64,000 bases of DNA from NCBI RefSeq assembly GCF_000421345.1, contig NZ_ATWV01000001.1, positions 310,001 through 374,000 on the forward strand, read 5' to 3'. This document shows positions 1-8,122 of the stretch, one piece after another (position 1 is the first letter of the stretch; each line of letters begins with the position of its first letter). A program made the position numbers and the translations under genes. Origin of the DNA: Treponema bryantii NK4A124. Lineage in GTDB: Bacteria; Spirochaetota; Spirochaetia; Treponematales; Treponemataceae. The notes below the pieces were generated by a model. The model worked only from the letters and a program-made list of their open reading frames with translations, did not search any database and was not told the origin of the DNA.

Positions 1-1002
1 TCTGATATTGCAGCAAAATTAAATATAAGTACCGTTACAGTTTCTAAAGCACTCGCAGATAAAGAAGGTGTTGGAGATGAACTTCGACAAGAGATAAAAG
101 AAATCGCCGCACAAATGGGCTATCATATAAAAAAATCCGCTGTCCCTTCCTCTGCTATAACAAAGACCTCTGGCACAGGCAACATCGGCATCCTTATCCC
201 TTCCCGCTTCTTTTCGCCTAACGTTTCTTTTTACTGGCATATTTTCAACACCCTTTCAACCGAGCTTCTTAACCGCGGCTACTACAGCATTATGGAGCTG
301 CTTTCAAAAGAAGATGAAGAAGCCATGTCACTCCCCCGCCTTATCAGCGACAATAAGGTAGACGGGCTGATTATTCTTGGACAGACCAGTGACGCTTACC
401 TCGAAGAACTGAATACAAAATATCAGAGCTTTATTCTTTTTGATTTTTATTCTGCAAAGCAGAGCTACGACAGTGTTTCCAACGACGATTACTTCTGCTC
501 TTATCTTATGACTAAATATGTAATTTCCCAGGGACACAAAAAAATCCGCTTTGTAGGAAACTTTGGAGCAACCACTTCTATTTCAGACAGATTTATGGGT
601 TTTCAAAGAGCCATGCTGGAGCATAAGCTCAGCTGTTCAAGTGATGATATAATAAATGACAGGGATGAAAACGGCAGCCTTATAAAAATCAACTTACCGC
701 CGGCAAAAAACATGCCTACTGCCTTTGTCTGCAACTGCGATGAAACAGCCTCGAATCTTATTACAGCCCTGGAAGAAAAAGGCTACAAGGTTCCCCAGGA
801 TATTTCTGTTACAGGTTTTGATAACTACCTGCCACAAAAGCAGCCTTCCGTAGAGCTCACTACAGTTTACATAAAGCCGGAAGATTCTACCCGTATGGCA
901 GCAGAACTGATTATCAGTAAAATCACAGGCCAGCCATATATAAAAGGCCGCCACTTAGTAAGCGGCAGCCTTGTTATCAGGAATTCTGTAAAGTCTTTAT
1001 AA
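1..1002 (+). CDS. LacI/GalR-family transcriptional regulator (5' end outside window)
   Basis: The reading frame is already open at base 1 and ends with TAA at 1000-1002. Its first visible residues (SDIAAKLNISTVTVSKAL) are the helix-turn-helix and hinge region of LacI-type repressors, so only the first few codons are missing. The rest is a periplasmic-binding-protein-like sensor: a 'GNIGILIPS' opening strand, a 'DGLIILG' strand, and a C-terminal 'VTGFDNYLP' motif typical of the ligand-binding fold. The family binds palindromic operators as dimers and releases them when a sugar binds. Neighbouring polysaccharide genes make them the obvious targets, and a perfect 12-base palindrome sits in the promoter of the gene at 2240. 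The 3' end overlaps the convergent esterase gene by 26 bases. The ligand cannot be told from sequence. Confidence 0.93.
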   Translation, partial: SDIAAKLNISTVTVSKALADKEGVGDELRQEIKEIAAQMGYHIKKSAVPSSAITKTSGTGNIGILIPSRFFSPNVSFYWHIFNTLSTELLNRGYYSIMELLSKEDEEAMSLPRLISDNKVDGLIILGQTSDAYLEELNTKYQSFILFDFYSAKQSYDSVSNDDYFCSYLMTKYVISQGHKKIRFVGNFGATTSISDRFMGFQRAMLEHKLSCSSDDIINDRDENGSLIKINLPPAKNMPTAFVCNCDETASNLITALEEKGYKVPQDISVTGFDNYLPQKQPSVELTTVYIKPEDSTRMAAELIISKITGQPYIKGRHLVSGSLVIRNSVKSL

Positions 1003-2074
1003 ACTCATAAATGCGTTCAGCAGCCTTTTTATGAGTCAGAGGCCCCGGATGACCTCTTGAACCTTTATCTTCATCAGATTTTTCAAGCTTATCCATGCCC
1101 TCAAGCTCAAGCGGATATACATCCATATCAGCAGAATCTTTAATATATTCCTTAATTCCAGATTGAATCAGTGCTGGAACAATATCAATAGGAATCATTC
1201 CCCAGGTCCAGATAATTTTTGCCTTAGGATTATATCTTCTGATTTCACCAAGGAAGCGTTTGACTTCGGCTACAATTGCCTGCCCTGCTACACCTGCGGC
1301 ACCCTTTCCGTCAGCCTGACTTTTAAAGCCAGAATTATCATTTGTACCAAGATTCAAAATTACATAATCGGCACCATTGTTGTAAGGAACTACATCACAG
1401 GTTCCCAGAGCCTGCTGCTGTTCTCCATTAAGAACTCCACAAACCTGAGAATAATACATAGGGATATTCGAAGTTACATCTCCGTCCCAGCCCCAGCAAA
1501 GTCCCCAGCCGCACTGGCTGATTGTAGACCAGTCTGCATTCATTTTCTTTGCAAGCTGAGCAGCGTAAGTTTTACTTGCACAGAACCACTGGGTAATCCA
1601 GTCCATTTCATCAGGGCTTCCGGCAAGCCCTTCGCCGGAAGTTATACTGTCGCCAATAAACTCAATTTTGCAGTCATGAGTTTTTGGTGTACAGAACTCG
1701 CCTGCATCATCAAGTCTGAGGCCTGTAATTTTAAGTTCATGAAGATTATCACCAGACATTGGCTGAGTATCTTTTATAATGGAAATAAGATTTTCCTTTT
1801 CAGGATTGAGATTACGGGCAAGACAAACCCAGGTTGGGCGCTTAGGAGCAATAAAGCGGGAAATCTGATAACCGTTGACTTCAATTGCAAGCCAGATTTC
1901 GTGAAAATCATAATTGCAGGAAATTTCTGCCCAGACTTCGCGGGCTTTTACAGCAACTTCAAGACTGGCACCCGCCCAGAAAAGGCGAACTGCTCCGTCT
2001 TTACAAATGCCGCCTTCTACATTACGGCCAAGCAGCCGGATATTTTTAACTTCTTTAACAGGATAATTTTTCAT
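977..2074 (-). CDS. SGNH/GDSL hydrolase, probable carbohydrate esterase (CE2-like layout)
   Basis: This is a 365-residue protein with no obvious signal peptide. The N-terminal ~120 residues are beta-rich, like the jelly-roll domain in front of CE2-type acetyl esterases. The C-terminal part is an SGNH hydrolase: 'EFIGDSITSGEG' holds the block I serine, 'NLGTNDNSG' is the asparagine block III, and 'RGHPGPLTHKKA' near the C-terminus carries the histidine, although the usual Asp-x-x-His spacing is altered. The family removes acyl groups, often acetyl, from plant polysaccharides or oligosaccharides. The apparent lack of a secretion signal suggests action on imported oligosaccharides. It is transcribed divergently from the GH130 gene. 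The start is an ATG seven bases after a -10 box with no Shine-Dalgarno sequence, suggesting a leaderless mRNA. The exact substrate is unknown. Confidence 0.85.
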   Translation of the reverse strand: MKNYPVKEVKNIRLLGRNVEGGICKDGAVRLFWAGASLEVAVKAREVWAEISCNYDFHEIWLAIEVNGYQISRFIAPKRPTWVCLARNLNPEKENLISIIKDTQPMSGDNLHELKITGLRLDDAGEFCTPKTHDCKIEFIGDSITSGEGLAGSPDEMDWITQWFCASKTYAAQLAKKMNADWSTISQCGWGLCWGWDGDVTSNIPMYYSQVCGVLNGEQQQALGTCDVVPYNNGADYVILNLGTNDNSGFKSQADGKGAAGVAGQAIVAEVKRFLGEIRRYNPKAKIIWTWGMIPIDIVPALIQSGIKEYIKDSADMDVYPLELEGMDKLEKSDEDKGSRGHPGPLTHKKAAERIYEFIKTLQNS

Positions 2075-2081
2075 GTGTGTG

Positions 2082-2110
2082 AGTATAGCTTATTTTTTTA
2101 TAAATCTCAA
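2082..2110 (-). promoter_or_regulatory. Promoter of the SGNH esterase gene, predicted leaderless
   Basis: On the minus strand TTGAGA (2110-2105) is followed after 17 bases by TATACT (2087-2082). Seven bases (CACACAC) then separate it from the ATG at 2074. Transcription would start at or next to the ATG, and no Shine-Dalgarno sequence is present. Confidence 0.65.
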
Positions 2111-2121
2111 ACACTACTTTT

Positions 2122-2172
2122 AACTTAATTTTACTTAATTTAACTTAATACATTTTACCTAATTAACTTAAT
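2122..2172 (+). repeat. Four phased ACTTAAT direct repeats between divergent genes
   Basis: The octamer (A/T)ACTTAAT occurs at 2122, 2132, 2142 and 2165, that is at intervals of 10, 10 and 23 bases. These are near whole turns of the helix. The last copy ends five bases before the -35 box of the GH130 promoter. Such phasing suits a regulator bound on one DNA face, or an intrinsically curved upstream element. Confidence 0.6.
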
Positions 2173-2177
2173 TTTTC

Positions 2178-2206
2178 TTGACAATCTGACTAGTCAGCAG
2201 TACATT
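2178..2206 (+). promoter_or_regulatory. Promoter of the GH130 gene
   Basis: TTGACA at 2178-2183 is a perfect -35. A 17-base spacer follows, then TACATT at 2201-2206. The gene starts at 2240 after an AGGAG ribosome binding site, giving a normal leader of about 27 bases. Confidence 0.7.
2186..2197. promoter_or_regulatory. Perfect palindrome in the GH130 promoter spacer, candidate operator
   Basis: CTGACTAGTCAG is a perfect 12-base palindrome lying wholly between the -35 and -10 boxes. A protein bound here would block RNA polymerase. The LacI-type regulator encoded at the window start is the natural candidate, although the site lacks the central CG of most LacI-family operators. Confidence 0.5.
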
Positions 2207-2239
2207 AGAGGCAACGAATATTAATTCAAGGAGCATATT

Positions 2240-3259
2240 ATGGCAAAAATCATCAGCGGTGGTAATTTACCAAACATTCCATGGCAGGACAAACCGGCAG
2301 ACTGCTGGCTTCCAGTATGGCGTTATGACGCTAACCCGGTAATCGGAAGAAATCCATTTCCAGGCATGGCACGTATTTTCAATTCAGCAGTAATTCCATG
2401 GGAAGGAAAATTTAAGGGAGTTTTCCGTTCAGAAGATCCTACAGGAAATCCTTTCCTTTACCTGGGTGACTCAGAAGACGGAATCCACTGGGAATTCCAG
2501 CGCGAAAAAATCCACATGCATGATCCAGATGGAAAGCCACACGATCCATACTATGCTTACGATCCTCGCTGTGTAAAAGTTGATGATACCTACTATATCA
2601 TGTGGTGTGGAGATTTTGACGGAGCAAGCATTGGAGTTGCAAGTACAAAAGATTTTAAAGACTTCACACGTCTCGAAAATCCATTTCTCCCATTCAACCG
2701 CAACGCAGTTCTCTTCCCTAAAAAGATAAAGGGAAAATTCGCAATGCTTTCACGTCCTTCAGATTCAGGACATACACCATTCGGTGATATTCTCCTCTCT
2801 TACTCTCCAGATATGAAGTACTGGGGCGAACACAGACTCGTAATGCAGAAAGGCGGCGGAGCATGGTGGGAAGGCCTCAAAATTGGTGCAGGCCCTGCTC
2901 CTATCGAAACAGACGAAGGCTGGCTCCTCTTCTTCCACGGAGTTTGCCAGACTTGTAATGGTTATGTTTATTCATTCTCTGCAGCTATCCTCGACCATGA
3001 CACTCCATCAATCGTAAAATACCGCTGCAAGAATTACATGCTTACACCAGAACTTCCATACGAAACAACAGGCTTTGTAGACAACGTTTGCTTCCCTGTA
3101 GCAGCCCTCACCGACCAGGCAACAGGCCGCATTGCAATTTACTACGGCTGTGCCGACACAGTTGTAGGCCTCTGCTTCACAACAGTAGACGAAGCTGTTA
3201 AGTACGTAAAAGAACACAACGAACTGAACAGCCTCGACAAAGACGAAGGCAGATTCTAA
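2240..3259 (+). CDS. Glycoside hydrolase family 130-like phosphorylase/hydrolase
   Basis: This 339-residue protein has the length and fold signature of GH130, a five-bladed beta-propeller family. The family phosphorolyses beta-mannosides such as beta-1,4-mannosyl-glucose or mannobiose; some members hydrolyse beta-1,2-mannosides. Visible family features are 'NPFPGMARIFNSAVIPW' near residue 40, 'KGVFRSED', and 'YAYDPRCVKVDDTYYIMW', where the aspartate of the YDPR segment corresponds to the proposed general acid. Later, 'GAGPAPIETDEGWLLFFHG' matches the family's late-blade motif. There is no signal peptide, so a cytoplasmic role on imported oligosaccharides is likely. The ATG follows AGGAG with good spacing. 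Assignment to GH130 is fairly secure; phosphorylase versus hydrolase is not decided. Confidence 0.85.
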   Translation: MAKIISGGNLPNIPWQDKPADCWLPVWRYDANPVIGRNPFPGMARIFNSAVIPWEGKFKGVFRSEDPTGNPFLYLGDSEDGIHWEFQREKIHMHDPDGKPHDPYYAYDPRCVKVDDTYYIMWCGDFDGASIGVASTKDFKDFTRLENPFLPFNRNAVLFPKKIKGKFAMLSRPSDSGHTPFGDILLSYSPDMKYWGEHRLVMQKGGGAWWEGLKIGAGPAPIETDEGWLLFFHGVCQTCNGYVYSFSAAILDHDTPSIVKYRCKNYMLTPELPYETTGFVDNVCFPVAALTDQATGRIAIYYGCADTVVGLCFTTVDEAVKYVKEHNELNSLDKDEGRF

Positions 3260-3266
3260 TCTCCGT

Positions 3267-3293
3267 GTCATTCCCGCGCTTGACGCGGGAATC
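3267..3293. repeat. Palindromic repeat, family B (single unit)
   Basis: GTCAT flank, stem TTCCCGCG, loop CTTGA, matching stem CGCGGGAA, then ATCT. It follows the GH130 stop codon directly and may also act as a transcription-ending hairpin. Confidence 0.75.
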
Positions 3294-3299
3294 TCTTTT

Positions 3300-3388
3300 G
3301 GTAGGGAGGAGCCCCTCCCTCGCTTCAGCCCGCCTTCGGCGGTCTTACGCTACCCACCCTACGGGGGCGGAGCCCCCGTAACGCCCCC
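3300..3388. repeat. GC-rich multi-hairpin spacer between convergent genes
   Basis: This stretch holds nested inverted repeats: GGAGCCCCTCC, CCGCC-TTCGG-CGG, and ACGGGGGC paired with GCCCCCGT. It lies between the convergent GH130 and secreted-protein genes and is far more GC-rich than its surroundings. It may be a bidirectional terminator or another repeat family. No second copy was noticed in the window. Confidence 0.5.
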
Positions 3389-3394
3389 AGTCCC

Positions 3395-4153
3395 TTACGG
3401 TAATGTAACAGTAACGATCAAATCATCATCATCTTCTTCAGGCTCGTAATTATATTCAGTGCCATCCATAGATTCTATTGCAAAATACCTGTATTTACCC
3501 AAATCATTGTTCTTCCCTTCAACAGAGTCTGTATCATTTTTCCTTTCGATGTAAGAAGTACCAAACTCTATCCATTCGTGAGTTCTTTTATCATATGCAA
3601 AAACCCAGAAACCTGTTCTACTTTTTGTTGGAAACTTTCCCTTGAGTTTCATATTCTCATCAGCGTCTTCACCATCCTCAACAGAATATAAATCGAAGAT
3701 GAAAGCTTTTGGATTTCCCGTATAAGTTGGAATTGCAGGCTTTGTTAAATCACTTCCCTCATTTCTGATTTCAATTACAAGATCATTATGATTTTTTTCT
3801 GCTTTGTAAGAAGCCTTTACATCCTTATTTAATTCAATTGCAAAGAAACGGTAATCTGAAGGCTTAATATCCTTACTCGGCTTAATATTCAATTCATCAT
3901 CAAAGAAATTAAAAACTGCAGTATCAATTTCCTTCCAGTCATTCTTTTCATAAGCGAAAACTTTTACATTTAAAGGGCTTGCATCATTTTTATTAATAAC
4001 TATAAGATGACTTTTAAATTTTCCTTCTACAGCATCTGCATCAATTACAAAACCATTTCCATCAAAAGACGGAAGCTCATTTTGAGCAAAAATAAATCCG
4101 GATGCCAGAGACATCAAAGTTAAAGTCAAAAAGATTTTTTTAATTTTATTCAT
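3395..4153 (-). CDS. Secreted protein of unknown function with two tandem repeats
   Basis: This 252-residue protein starts with a clear Sec signal peptide: a lysine-rich start, a hydrophobic stretch ending 'SGFIFA', then 'QNELPS'. The mature part contains two similar halves. The first has 'KVFAYEKNDWKEIDTAVF' followed by 'DYRFFAIELN'; the second has 'WVFAYDKRTHEWIEFGTSY' followed by 'KYRYFAIESM'. Each half looks like a beta-sandwich of roughly 100 residues, so the gene probably arose by internal duplication. The C-terminus is acidic. The start is supported by AGGAG seven bases upstream, with a -10-like TATACT further up. I do not recognise the family. Periplasmic or surface location is inferred from the signal peptide only. 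Confidence 0.75.
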   Translation of the reverse strand: MNKIKKIFLTLTLMSLASGFIFAQNELPSFDGNGFVIDADAVEGKFKSHLIVINKNDASPLNVKVFAYEKNDWKEIDTAVFNFFDDELNIKPSKDIKPSDYRFFAIELNKDVKASYKAEKNHNDLVIEIRNEGSDLTKPAIPTYTGNPKAFIFDLYSVEDGEDADENMKLKGKFPTKSRTGFWVFAYDKRTHEWIEFGTSYIERKNDTDSVEGKNNDLGKYRYFAIESMDGTEYNYEPEEDDDDLIVTVTLP

Positions 4154-4309
4154 AGTACACTCCTGATTTCAGTATAATCTAAATCAGTAATTATTCAATA
4201 TATTAAAATCCTGTTATATTTTAAATTGATATAATATCTGTTTTGAAAATCTGCACATATTTTCCTTCCAATTATAATAGAGAATTGTTCACCATTATAT
4301 TTTAAGCCG

Positions 4310-4318
4310 TGGTATAAT
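4310..4318 (+). promoter_or_regulatory. Extended -10 promoter of the Gfo/Idh gene, predicted leaderless
   Basis: TGGTATAAT is an extended -10 element with a perfect hexamer. Exactly seven bases (AGTTAAT) lie between it and the ATG at 4326. There is no Shine-Dalgarno sequence and no clear -35, which fits a TG-type promoter giving a leaderless transcript. Confidence 0.75.
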
Positions 4319-4325
4319 AGTTAAT

Positions 4326-5372
4326 ATGAAAAACTATGTTAATTGGGCGATTCTTGCCCCAGGCCGCATTGCCAACGCTATGGCAACAGCGATGAATGGA
4401 ATTAAAGACGGAAAACTTAAAACTATCGACGGAAGTAAAATCCGTTTATATGCGGTAGCAAGCCGTAACCTTGAACGTGCCAAAGACTTCGCCGCAAAAT
4501 GGAACTTTGAAAAAGCCTATGGCAGCTACGAAGAACTCTATAATGACCCGGAAGTTGATGCGGTTTATATTGCAAATCCGCATGCCTTCCATCTCGAATC
4601 AGTTTTGGGTTGTCTTAAGGGCGGAAAGCACGTGCTTTGTGAAAAGCCGGCCGGCTGTTCACGCGACCAGCTGGATAAAATGACTTCCCTTGCCCGCGAA
4701 AAAAAGCTTTTCTTTATGGAAGCAATGTGGACGGCTTTTAATCCGGCAATTGCAGAAATCCGTCGTGAAATTGCGGCCGGAACAATCGGCCAGATTCAGA
4801 ATATTGATTCCCGTTTCTGCAACAGAAATCCTTATGATCCTGACGACAGAAACTACGACCCGAGACAGGCTGGCGGTGCATTGCTGGACCTTGGCATTTA
4901 CAATATTTACTTTGCCATGATGCTTGCAGACTTCTCACCGATAACTGCCGAAAGTTCTGCAGTGCGTATGCTCAAAGGAGTTGATGCATGGAACAGCGTA
5001 AACCTCACTTTCGAAAATGGAATTGTAACCTCCTTCCAGGATGCCATGGACCTGCCTTCTACAGTGCCAACTCATGACGCTGTAATTTACGGAACAAAGG
5101 GTTACATCACAGTAGAAAACTTTTTCTGCACACAGAAAGCCGATGTTCACGTTTACAAAAACATCTGGGGTGGAGACTCAGAAGTAGTTCGCGAAATCCG
5201 CCAGCCTTTTGCAGTAAACGGCTACGAATATGAATGCGCCCACGCAACAGAATTTATTCTCGCAGGCAAAACAGAATCCGACGTACACACCTTCAAAAAA
5301 TCAGAAGATTTAATTGATATGATGGATACACTGAGAAAAGACTGGAATTTTAAATATCCATGGGAAGCCTAA
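4326..5372 (+). CDS. Gfo/Idh/MocA-family oxidoreductase
   Basis: This 348-residue NAD(P)-dependent sugar dehydrogenase-like protein has the usual family length. The N-terminal Rossmann strand 'NWAILAPGRIANAMATAM' has an APGRIA version of the GxGxxA dinucleotide loop. 'CEKPAGCS' holds the EKP lysine, and 'GGALLDLGIYNIYFAMM' is the conserved segment of the C-terminal alpha/beta domain. The family oxidises or reduces sugars, inositols and related polyols. It appears to open the block continuing with GH39, FMN-dependent dehydrogenase and isomerase genes, all on the plus strand. The gap to the next gene holds palindromic repeats. The start is chosen because the -10 box leaves no room for an upstream one. 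Confidence 0.88.
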   Translation: MKNYVNWAILAPGRIANAMATAMNGIKDGKLKTIDGSKIRLYAVASRNLERAKDFAAKWNFEKAYGSYEELYNDPEVDAVYIANPHAFHLESVLGCLKGGKHVLCEKPAGCSRDQLDKMTSLAREKKLFFMEAMWTAFNPAIAEIRREIAAGTIGQIQNIDSRFCNRNPYDPDDRNYDPRQAGGALLDLGIYNIYFAMMLADFSPITAESSAVRMLKGVDAWNSVNLTFENGIVTSFQDAMDLPSTVPTHDAVIYGTKGYITVENFFCTQKADVHVYKNIWGGDSEVVREIRQPFAVNGYEYECAHATEFILAGKTESDVHTFKKSEDLIDMMDTLRKDWNFKYPWEA

Positions 5373-5374
5373 CC

Positions 5375-5433
5375 GTCATCCCGAATTTATTTCGGGATCT
5401 ATATCATAGATGCTGAAACGAGTTCAGCATGAC
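5375..5433. repeat. Palindromic repeat pair, family B
   Basis: Two units face each other. The first has GTCAT, stem CCCGAA, loop and TTCGGG, then ATCT. The second, in opposite orientation, has stem TGCTGAA and TTCAGCA with loop ACGAG, ending ATGAC. The stems differ in sequence but each is self-complementary. Confidence 0.8.
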
Positions 5434-5457
5434 AACACAATCTTTAAGGAATTAAAA

Positions 5458-7014
5458 ATGAACTACAAAATCACAGGAAACGAAAACGAACTTTTCAACA
5501 ACAACGCCTTCTACTGCATAGGAACCGGCCGCATGGGCCTGGCTTTGCAGAAACAATATTTCGAACAGCTAAAGCTTGTACAGGAAAAAATCGGCTTTGA
5601 GCATATAAGGGGCCACGGACTCTTTCACGACGACATGGCAATTTACCGCGAGTTCCAGCCGGGAGTTCCTGAGTTTGGCCCTCACGCCTGGGAAGGCCGA
5701 GACGAAAAAAAAGTTCAGGTAGAGTATAACTGGACTTATCTTGATATGGTTATGGACTCTTACAAAGAACTCCATATCAAGCCATTTATCGAACTTGGCT
5801 TTATGCCAAAGCAGCTGGCATCCGGCGACAATTCAATTTTCTACTGGAAGGGCCACACCACCCCACCTTATAACTACGACCGCTGGGCCGGCTTGATTCA
5901 GGCAACTCTACGACATCTTATGGACCGTTACGGAGCAGACGAAGTTGTTACCTGGCCGGTTGAAGTATGGAACGAGCCGAATCTTCCTGGCTTCTGGAAG
6001 GATGCCAACATGGAAGAATATTTTAAGCTTTATGATGTTTCTTCCCGCGCAGTAAAGGCAGTTGATAAACGCTTTAAGGTTGGCGGACCTGCAGTCTGCG
6101 GCGGTACTGATAAAGAATGGATTAAAGCCTTTCTGGAATTTGTGCGCAAAAACAAGTGTCCCTTGGACTTTGTTACCCGTCATCATTACACAACAGAAAT
6201 GCCTGCCCACGATGGCCACTACGGCTACCCTAAACTTCATCCAAAAGAGAAATGCTTCGGTCAGCTTGATTCTACCCGTGGCATAGTCGATTCTTTCAAG
6301 GAATTCAAGGGCATGGATATAAACGTTACTGAGTTTAACACCTCATATATTCCAAATGCTCCTGTTCACGACATGAACCTTAATGCCGCCTACATTGCCA
6401 ACATGCTTTCTACCTTCGGTGACAATCACCGCTCATATTCTTACTGGACCTTTGGCGATATTTTCGAAGAAGCCGGTGTGCCTTACACTCCATTCCACGG
6501 AGGCTTTGGATTGGTTGCAAACGGACTGATTCCAAAGCCGACCTTCTGGACCTTCGCCTTTTATAAAAAACTTACAAAGAACTACGAAAAATGCGTACTC
6601 AAAACAAAAAACTGCGTCGTAGTTAAACAAACTAACGGTAGTTATTCTGGAGTAGCCTGGAATGTTGATGAAGAAATGACAGGCAAAGAGTTTAAGCTGG
6701 ACCTTACCTTCCCGCTTGAAAATAAGGCAAAGGGAAAGACTGCAGATGAAAAACTTCCTAACGTTCTTATTACAGAATTAGTTGATGAAGAAGTCTGCAA
6801 TCCGCTTAAGGCCTGGCACAATTTAGGAGAGCCTGCAAATCCGAGTCAGGAGCAGCTGGAGCTTCTTCGCGCAGCCGCTCAGCCATTCCTTCAGACAAAA
6901 CGCTGCGGTAACAAAATCAGCCTGACACTCAAAGAAAATGCAGTCTGCTATTTTGAGATTAAAGCAGCACCAATAAAGAGCGACCGCGGTTATACCTACG
7001 GAAGATTAAAATAA
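5458..7014 (+). CDS. Glycoside hydrolase family 39, beta-xylosidase-like
   Basis: This 518-residue protein has a TIM-barrel GH39 core and a beta-sandwich tail. The acid/base glutamate lies in 'VEVWNEPNLPGFW' near residue 170. The nucleophile glutamate lies in 'INVTEFNTSY' near residue 288. 'FVTRHHYTTEMP' is the family's active-site histidine strand. GH39 enzymes release xylose or related sugars from the non-reducing end of xylo-oligosaccharides by a retaining mechanism. There is no signal peptide, so it likely acts in the cytoplasm. I set the start at 5458, not the ATG at 5410: AAGGA precedes 5458 at good distance, and the upstream ATG lies in a palindromic repeat. It fits the hemicellulose theme of the esterase and oxidoreductase genes. 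Confidence 0.92.
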   Translation: MNYKITGNENELFNNNAFYCIGTGRMGLALQKQYFEQLKLVQEKIGFEHIRGHGLFHDDMAIYREFQPGVPEFGPHAWEGRDEKKVQVEYNWTYLDMVMDSYKELHIKPFIELGFMPKQLASGDNSIFYWKGHTTPPYNYDRWAGLIQATLRHLMDRYGADEVVTWPVEVWNEPNLPGFWKDANMEEYFKLYDVSSRAVKAVDKRFKVGGPAVCGGTDKEWIKAFLEFVRKNKCPLDFVTRHHYTTEMPAHDGHYGYPKLHPKEKCFGQLDSTRGIVDSFKEFKGMDINVTEFNTSYIPNAPVHDMNLNAAYIANMLSTFGDNHRSYSYWTFGDIFEEAGVPYTPFHGGFGLVANGLIPKPTFWTFAFYKKLTKNYEKCVLKTKNCVVVKQTNGSYSGVAWNVDEEMTGKEFKLDLTFPLENKAKGKTADEKLPNVLITELVDEEVCNPLKAWHNLGEPANPSQEQLELLRAAAQPFLQTKRCGNKISLTLKENAVCYFEIKAAPIKSDRGYTYGRLK

Positions 7015-7019
7015 TCCCC

Positions 7020-7108
7020 GGTGGTTGAGTAGGCACGAAGTGCCGTATCGAAACCACCTGTTATAAAACCTCGGTGGTTTCGATACGGCTTCGCCTACTC
7101 AACCACCG
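7020..7108. repeat. Head-to-head pair of family A palindromic repeats
   Basis: A unit reading GGTGGTTGAGTAG, stem GGCAC, loop GAA, stem GTGCC, then CGTATCGAAACCACC occupies 7020-7058. An inverted unit with stem GGC and loop TTC follows at 7072-7108. Together they can form one large hairpin in the mRNA between GH39 and the next gene. The whole block is nearly identical to 8018-8107. Confidence 0.9.
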
Positions 7109-7124
7109 TAATCAGGAGATTTCA

Positions 7125-8012
7125 ATGAACTATTCATCCAATTCCGATACCATCACCCGTGACTACTTCGACTCACTCTTAATCGAGCCCCGCTATATCG
7201 ACTCTGACTTACCTTCAACAAAACTGGAGCTTTACGGCCAAAGCTTCGACACCCCAGTTATGACAGCGGCTCTCTCCCACCTTGGAAACACAACAGAAAA
7301 CGGCATGGTTCTTTACGCTCAAGCCGCAGCAAAAGCCAATGCCGTTCACTGGGTCGGTATGGGAGAAGACAAGGAACTGGAAGAAATCTGTGCAACCGGC
7401 GCTGCCACAATAAAAATCATAAAACCTCACGCAGACAATAAAGAAGTTTTCCGTAAAATTGAGCACGCGAAAAAGGCCGGTTGCTTTGCCCTAGGCATGG
7501 ACATAGACCACGCCTTCAACGGAAGCGGCGGCTACGACAATGTACTGGGGCTTCCTATGAAGAGTAAAAGCACCGAAGAACTGCACGATTTTGTTCAGGC
7601 CGCAGGTGACACACCCTTTATCGTAAAAGGTGTACTCAGCACAAAAGATGCAGAAAAATGTCTTAAGGCCGGCTGCAAAGGAATCCAGCTTTCGCACCAT
7701 CACGGAATAATGAACTATGCCATTCCGCCTCTAATGATGCTGAGCGAGATTCTTCAGGTTACCCGTGGAGAAATCCCGATATTCATTGACTGCGGAATCG
7801 AAAGCGGCATGGATGTTTATAAATGCCTCGCCCTTGGTGCCATAGCCGTAAGCGTTGGCCGTCACCTTATGCCGCTTCTAAAGGAAGGAGCGGATAAAAC
7901 TGCTGCCCGCATTAAAGAAATGACAGGTGAATTAGCCGCAACAATGGCCCGCACAGGAATAAAAGACCTCAAGAGCTTCGACCCGACAGTTATTCATAAA
8001 AGAACATTTTAA
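7125..8012 (+). CDS. FMN-dependent alpha-hydroxy-acid dehydrogenase-like TIM barrel
   Basis: This 295-residue protein resembles the lactate oxidase/glycolate oxidase and type 2 IPP isomerase superfamily. 'FDTPVMTAALSHLGN' is the early strand that lines the flavin. 'PFIVKGVLSTKDAEKCLKAG' holds the conserved lysine, followed by 'GIQLSHHHG', where the superfamily has a histidine and often an arginine. 'IFIDCGIESGMDVYKCLALGA' is the FMN phosphate-binding segment, and 'VSVGRHLM' matches the usual 'VGRP' loop. It is shorter than the ~350-residue canonical enzymes. The start at 7125 follows AGGAG; the upstream frame is repeat sequence. Its substrate is unknown; the operon suggests a sugar-acid or related hydroxy acid. 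Confidence 0.8.
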   Translation: MNYSSNSDTITRDYFDSLLIEPRYIDSDLPSTKLELYGQSFDTPVMTAALSHLGNTTENGMVLYAQAAAKANAVHWVGMGEDKELEEICATGAATIKIIKPHADNKEVFRKIEHAKKAGCFALGMDIDHAFNGSGGYDNVLGLPMKSKSTEELHDFVQAAGDTPFIVKGVLSTKDAEKCLKAGCKGIQLSHHHGIMNYAIPPLMMLSEILQVTRGEIPIFIDCGIESGMDVYKCLALGAIAVSVGRHLMPLLKEGADKTAARIKEMTGELAATMARTGIKDLKSFDPTVIHKRTF

Positions 8013-8017
8013 GTACC

Positions 8018-8107
8018 GGTGGTTGAGTAGGCACGAAGTGCCGTATCGAAACCACAATTTATAAAGCCCCCGGTGGTTTCGATACGGCTTTGCCTACTCA
8101 ACCACCG
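8018..8107. repeat. Second head-to-head pair of family A repeats
   Basis: Units at 8018-8055 and 8071-8107 repeat the arrangement and nearly the sequence of 7020-7108, separating the FMN enzyme gene from the isomerase gene. Only a few positions differ, mainly in the short A/T-rich loop between units, pointing to recent duplication or gene conversion. Confidence 0.9.
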
Positions 8108-8122
8108 CTTAAGGAGACCACA

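Noticed and set aside
1163-2128. A 321-codon open frame on the plus strand
   Set aside because: It is antisense to the SGNH esterase gene, whose motifs are clear, and its own translation is cysteine-rich with no recognisable domain.
5410-5457. Upstream ATG for the GH39 gene
   Set aside because: It falls in a family B repeat, lacks a ribosome binding site, and would add residues unlike other GH39 enzymes.
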